From Acetivibrio sp. MSJd-27 (GTDB taxonomy: Bacteria; Bacillota; Clostridia; UMGS1840; HGM11507), in the NCBI RefSeq assembly GCF_018918095.1, contig NZ_JAHLPV010000010.1:1-64000 (forward strand): a stretch of DNA of 64,000 nucleotides, written 5' to 3'. The position numbers and the translations under genes are program-made. The notes under the pieces were generated by a model, which was not told where the DNA came from, did no database searches, and saw only the letters and a program-made list of their open reading frames with translations. Below are positions 60,333 through 64,000 of the stretch, one piece after another (position 1 is the stretch's first letter; every line of letters starts with the position of its first letter).

Positions 60333-61604
60333 TTATCCCAGCCAACCGTTCAAAAGAGCAATCGTTCCGACCAAGTTCACACCCGTTCCCCATAAAAACA
60401 GTGGAACAGAAATGATTTTCAAATCGGAGGAATCTTCCTTCTGCAGCACAGTCAATGCGAATAAAAGCACCGGCAGAGCATCTACCGTATAGCGGTTTCC
60501 GAACTGCCAGCCGCCCATAGTGGCGTGAAAACAGGTTAAAAAGAACTGGAGAAAAATCAATGCAACCGCCAGAAGCAATTCCCGCTTTCGTACAGCACAT
60601 CTCAAATTCTTCACGAAATATACCGTGAACATCAGAAAAACAGGGCTAAAAATCCAGAAGGCGCATCCGTTAAAAATCGGGAACCGCACAATGCCTGCCT
60701 CCACCGCCGGCAGCGCCCAGAGCTTTCTCCAGTTTTCTCCCAGATAAGCGGCACTGAACTGCCCCTCCGGTTTCTCCGCTGCAAATTCCGGCAGATAGTC
60801 ATGGCCAAACTGAAACACGTTTCCGAACCGCGCATAATTGAGCCCCATCAGTAAGATGCCAACACAAAGAGGAGGAATTATCCACCACCAATATTTTTTC
60901 ACACTTTGTATTATGGAGAGGTTATTTTTCCGAAACTTCCCGTACAATAAAAAAGTGATAAGCGGAAGGAAAACAATTTGCAGCGGCCTGCACCCAAAAG
61001 CCAATGCGAAAAAGAAAAGTGGAATCCATCCGTCGCTTAAATCCCTGGTCATTGCATGGTAAAGGGCAATCAAGGTGAACGTAAAGGAGGCAGTTTGTGC
61101 AAAATACCACACATCCGCACTGTAGCCGATATGTAAAAAGTTGCTTCCAACCGTGAAAAACAGCGCCCAGAATATCGCCCAACCACCTTTTCTTCCGGTT
61201 ATCCACATCATTTTCAGAGCATAGAGCGCACCAGTCAATCCAATGCTGACAGAAATCAACGTATCCGGTGGATTTCCTCCGAACAGAAAGCAAAAGGGAA
61301 GCAAAATAATGGAAGGCACAGGCGGAAAGCTGACGAAAAATTTTCCGCCAAATTCGGCAATCTCCAGATGAGAATAGTTCTGTCCCAGGTCGAGGTGACC
61401 GGAAAGCCATCGATTGGCCTGCAGAACATAGGAATTGTATGTGGCAGGCTGAAACAGCGATTCTCCCGTAAAGCACCAGATAAGAAGATACACGCCAAGC
61501 ACGCCGCACAGCAATGTGAGAATATCGGTATACCGTTCTTTTTTGGAAATGGAAAAGTTGATCTCTTTCGGGATTTTCTCCCTTTGCAAAACCCCATTTT
61601 GCAT
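60333..61604 (-). CDS. Polytopic membrane protein, GT39-like
   Basis: 423 aa with ten or more hydrophobic segments. A first periplasmic-type loop with ATYNSYVLQANRWLSGHLDL and LEIAEFGGKFFVSFPP resembles the acceptor loop of glycosyltransferase family 39/PMT-like (GT-C) enzymes, which move a sugar from a polyprenyl carrier. The catalytic acidic pair of GT-C enzymes is not certain by eye. A later FGNRYTVDALPVLLFALTVL is typical of this uncharacterised group. Function is tentative. Confidence 0.55.
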   Translation of the reverse strand: MQNGVLQREKIPKEINFSISKKERYTDILTLLCGVLGVYLLIWCFTGESLFQPATYNSYVLQANRWLSGHLDLGQNYSHLEIAEFGGKFFVSFPPVPSIILLPFCFLFGGNPPDTLISVSIGLTGALYALKMMWITGRKGGWAIFWALFFTVGSNFLHIGYSADVWYFAQTASFTFTLIALYHAMTRDLSDGWIPLFFFALAFGCRPLQIVFLPLITFLLYGKFRKNNLSIIQSVKKYWWWIIPPLCVGILLMGLNYARFGNVFQFGHDYLPEFAAEKPEGQFSAAYLGENWRKLWALPAVEAGIVRFPIFNGCAFWIFSPVFLMFTVYFVKNLRCAVRKRELLLAVALIFLQFFLTCFHATMGGWQFGNRYTVDALPVLLFALTVLQKEDSSDLKIISVPLFLWGTGVNLVGTIALLNGWLG

Positions 61605-61625
61605 ATCTATCCCACTTCTTTCTTT

Positions 61626-62747
61626 TTATCTTTTCGGAAAATATTGATACAGATTGCATTTGATCATGCCATTGTACAGCTTCCGCCTTTTGTTCGCCTT
61701 TTCCCCGAAGAAATATTCAAACTGCTCCAACGGTGTCAAAGCATACAGTGACCAATGGTTCAGCCGATGGTAAACCTCTCCCATCTGCTTGGTGATCTGC
61801 TCGCAGTCATCCTTTTCCAAAAGCCGTTCCCCATAGGGCGGGTTGCACACGATGGTGCCATCCGGTTCTCCGCAGACAAAATCCTGGACAGCCTTCTTCT
61901 CCACCGTGACCAGCTGGGATATCCGTGCTTTTTTGCAGTTTTCTTTGGTCAACTCCACCGCAAAAGGATCGATATCGGAGGCAAGAATCCGAAGCTTGGT
62001 GTCCCGAATTTCCTCCTGCGCCTCCTCCCTTGCATCCCGCCACATGGTCTTGGAGATCTGAACGTACTGTTCCGCCGCAAATTTGCGGTACAAGCCCGGC
62101 GCAATATTTTTGGCAATCAGTCCCGCTTCAATAGGAATCGTCCCGGAACCGCAGAAGGGATCCGCAAATATTCCATTATACTTAAACCGGCTCAGTATAA
62201 CCATCGCTGCGGCAATCGTTTCCTTAACAGGCGCAGCGTTGGAGTGTTTGCGATACCCTCTCTTGTGGAGTCCGTCGCCGGAGGTATCAATCATCAGGAC
62301 AACCTTGTCCTTAATGATGCTGAATTCAATCTGATAAGTGGTTCCGTCTTCCGGAAGCCATTCCTGCCCATACTCCCGGCTCAATGCCTCCGCCACGCTC
62401 TTCTTGATAATGGACTGGCAGTCGGAGACACTGAAAAGCGTAGAACGGTTGGTAAACCCTTTCACGGGAAACGCGCCGTTCCGCGGAATCCACTCAGACC
62501 AGTCGAGGGCTTTGCACTGATCAAACAATTCATCAAAGGAGAAGGCTTTGAATTCCCCAATCTTAATATAAACCCGTTCTCCTGTGCGGAGCCACAGATT
62601 TGCACGGCAGACTGCCTCATAATCTCCCAGGAAGGTAATCCTGCCATCCTCCACAGAGGTGGTGTCATAGCCCAGCCTGCGGATCTCATTGGCGCAGACC
62701 GCTTCAATTCCAAATAATGTTGTTACAACAATCTCAAACTTTTTCAA
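61626..62747 (-). CDS. THUMP-domain 23S rRNA guanine-N2 methyltransferase (RlmL/YpsC type)
   Basis: 373 aa. An N-terminal THUMP-ferredoxin-like region (VVTTLFGIEAVCANEIRRLG) is followed by a Rossmann methyltransferase: GIFADPFCGSGTIPIEAGLI is the SAM motif near residue 195, ILASDIDPFAVELTKENCKK binds the ribose, and IVCNPPYGERL near residue 300 is the catalytic NPPY. It modifies guanine in 23S rRNA. Lacks the second methyltransferase domain of Enterobacterial RlmL. Stands 20 bases from the AraC gene upstream. Confidence 0.9.
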   Translation of the reverse strand: MKKFEIVVTTLFGIEAVCANEIRRLGYDTTSVEDGRITFLGDYEAVCRANLWLRTGERVYIKIGEFKAFSFDELFDQCKALDWSEWIPRNGAFPVKGFTNRSTLFSVSDCQSIIKKSVAEALSREYGQEWLPEDGTTYQIEFSIIKDKVVLMIDTSGDGLHKRGYRKHSNAAPVKETIAAAMVILSRFKYNGIFADPFCGSGTIPIEAGLIAKNIAPGLYRKFAAEQYVQISKTMWRDAREEAQEEIRDTKLRILASDIDPFAVELTKENCKKARISQLVTVEKKAVQDFVCGEPDGTIVCNPPYGERLLEKDDCEQITKQMGEVYHRLNHWSLYALTPLEQFEYFFGEKANKRRKLYNGMIKCNLYQYFPKR

Positions 62748-62767
62748 AAATCATACTCCATTTCTGT

Positions 62768-64000
62768 TTATCCCTCTTTGCGGTAAGAAGTAGGGGAAAT
62801 TCCAGTGTATTTTTTAAAAGCCGCATTAAAGGTTACCTGATTTTGGTAGCCTACCTGCTGGCTGATCTCGCCGATGGACAGCACACTGTTTTTAAGCAGC
62901 TGTTTTGCTTCCTCAATACGCAGCTGTGTCAGATATTCATTGAATCCCATCTCATATTCCCGCTTAAAGTAATAAGAGAAATATTTGGGTTTCATATTGA
63001 AGTGGGTCGCTACCTTGTCCAAGTATAACTCCCCTTTATAATTGCGGTTGATGTATTTCAGAATCTCCCCGATATCCTTGACATGGGACTCATCCTGCAG
63101 TTTTTCCATCACCAGATAAACCATATTGTAAAAGCTGTTGCAGACGCCGTCTGCATCCAGCTCAGCACTATACCGTTTCAAGCTCTGAAGAAATAGTTTT
63201 TGAATTCCTTCAATCTCCTCGTTGTTTTTTGTTATTTTATACACCAGCTCCATAAACACGATGTCAAAATACTGTACCAGATAAAATAGTTTATAATAGG
63301 AAGGATTTTCTTCTATCGTTTCTTCCAGCTGTGTCTCAAAATATTTTTTTACAGCTTTCCGGTCACCGGCGGACAAAAGTTTACTTAATTCTCCGCTGAT
63401 ATTTCCCGGCATAGCATGCAAATCCACCGGACGGAGCTGTTCTAAAGATACCAGCCTTTCTCGGATACATACTTGATCCAAAGAGGCGTTCAGCTGCTGG
63501 TAAATACTCTTTGAGAGACTGAAGTTTGTAAAGATCCGGCTGTACAGCAGAATCAATCCTTCTTCCGTCCGCTCCTCCAGCCGGTGAAGCATTTCGAAAA
63601 ACGGAACGGCCGCCTTTTCCTCTTTCATATGATAAAACGGAATGAGTCCGAAAAATTTGTGTCCTCCTTCGGAAATCACAAGGGATGAAAACCCCTGACA
63701 GTTTAAAAATTGTTCGATTTGATTTTCTGGATACTCCCCTCTTCTCACTGCGCAAAACATTCCAAAACAATCCGCCTGAAGGATATCCTCCAGATAATCC
63801 TGCGCGGTGTCCCTTTCTTCCGTTCCTTTCAAAAAAGCGGAAAAAGCGGCTTTTTTCAGAACAGCTGTGTTTTCATTCATCCGTATAATATTTTTCTTCA
63901 GCCTTGCTATCTGCGCCGGAAGCATTCCAACCGACAAAGATTCCTCCTGTGTGCCAAGCTCTTCGCCGGCCAGCTGCAAAGCCTGCTCTTCCGCTTTAAG
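62768..64000 (-). CDS. AraC-family regulator, 5' end outside the window (partial)
   Basis: About 410 residues are visible and the frame stays open to the window edge. The TTG at 63979 lies in a helical stretch (LKAEEQALQLAGEELGTQEE) that looks internal. The last 100 residues are an AraC double HTH: YLDKVATHFNMKPKYFSYYF and LSIGEISQQVGYQNQVTFNA. A long helical and mixed middle region precedes it, as in regulators with an N-terminal sensor or response-regulator domain. The upstream part is missing, so the signal is unknown. Confidence 0.88.
   Translation of the reverse strand, partial: LKAEEQALQLAGEELGTQEESLSVGMLPAQIARLKKNIIRMNENTAVLKKAAFSAFLKGTEERDTAQDYLEDILQADCFGMFCAVRRGEYPENQIEQFLNCQGFSSLVISEGGHKFFGLIPFYHMKEEKAAVPFFEMLHRLEERTEEGLILLYSRIFTNFSLSKSIYQQLNASLDQVCIRERLVSLEQLRPVDLHAMPGNISGELSKLLSAGDRKAVKKYFETQLEETIEENPSYYKLFYLVQYFDIVFMELVYKITKNNEEIEGIQKLFLQSLKRYSAELDADGVCNSFYNMVYLVMEKLQDESHVKDIGEILKYINRNYKGELYLDKVATHFNMKPKYFSYYFKREYEMGFNEYLTQLRIEEAKQLLKNSVLSIGEISQQVGYQNQVTFNAAFKKYTGISPTSYRKEG

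Overview
The window reads as a chromosomal segment of a low-to-mid GC Firmicute of the class Clostridia that sporulates or descends from a spore former. Supporting evidence is a sleB-ypeB germination pair, a 24-residue spoVM gene, a SpoVB-like flippase, a complete nine-gene V/A-type ATPase operon, an NfnAB-type flavin transhydrogenase, purine-rich Shine-Dalgarno (SD) sequences and many compact U-tailed terminators. No species is claimed.

Layout. 1-119: right end of an IS3-family element. 151-4751: minus-strand sugar cluster (ROK-type protein, TIM-barrel isomerase, Gfo/Idh oxidoreductase) behind an AraC regulator, with palindromes in the intergenic region. 4818-4950 and 14358-14467: two copies of a hairpin-rich repeat. 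5146-6985: sleB-ypeB. 7110-14236: small genes (XRE regulator, a 70-aa protein with a hairpin leader, an orphan permease-like protein, a lipoprotein, a PIG-L deacetylase, three zinc-ribbon membrane proteins, thioredoxin, an amidase-domain protein). 14501-17092 and 36365-38935: two paralogous secreted proteins with a propeller-like body and a C-terminal stalk domain. 17305-19005: metK behind a small membrane protein. 19321-30621: one tightly packed minus-strand run (lon, engB, FAH-family hydrolase, hisS, aspS, ABC ATPase, permease, GldG-like, DUF4340) with many stop/start overlaps and a terminator at its end. 31410-35125: alanine:cation symporter, then nfnA-nfnB.

35218-36274 is the least ordinary part. 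It holds two small ribbon-helix-helix (RHH) regulator genes in tandem, each followed by a copy of a ~140-nt element that folds as a three-way junction, then a 93-aa unknown gene. A third RHH gene lies at 44180-44350 beside a DUF6809-like gene. All three start at GTG or TTG, share a GRP..NPK N-terminus, and have a consensus-like promoter lying between the arms of an inverted repeat whose downstream arm abuts the SD. This looks like a duplicated, autoregulated regulator family.

39127-44036: NAGPA-like protein, RNase P RNA, spoVM with a 50-aa membrane ORF, SpoVB-like flippase, and three small secreted or unknown genes. 44536-53128: V-ATPase operon, whose proteolipid carries the residues that bind Na+ in the Enterococcus enzyme. 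53621-58074: cell-wall precursor genes (WecB, TagO/WecA) with trpS and an aminotransferase. 58300-64000: gltX, a short AT-rich gene, a polytopic membrane protein, an rRNA methyltransferase and a 5'-truncated AraC regulator. The Na+-type ATPase, the alanine:cation symporter and NfnAB together suggest an anaerobic, possibly sodium-coupled energy metabolism (inference). No CRISPR array, tRNA, rRNA or T-box was found.
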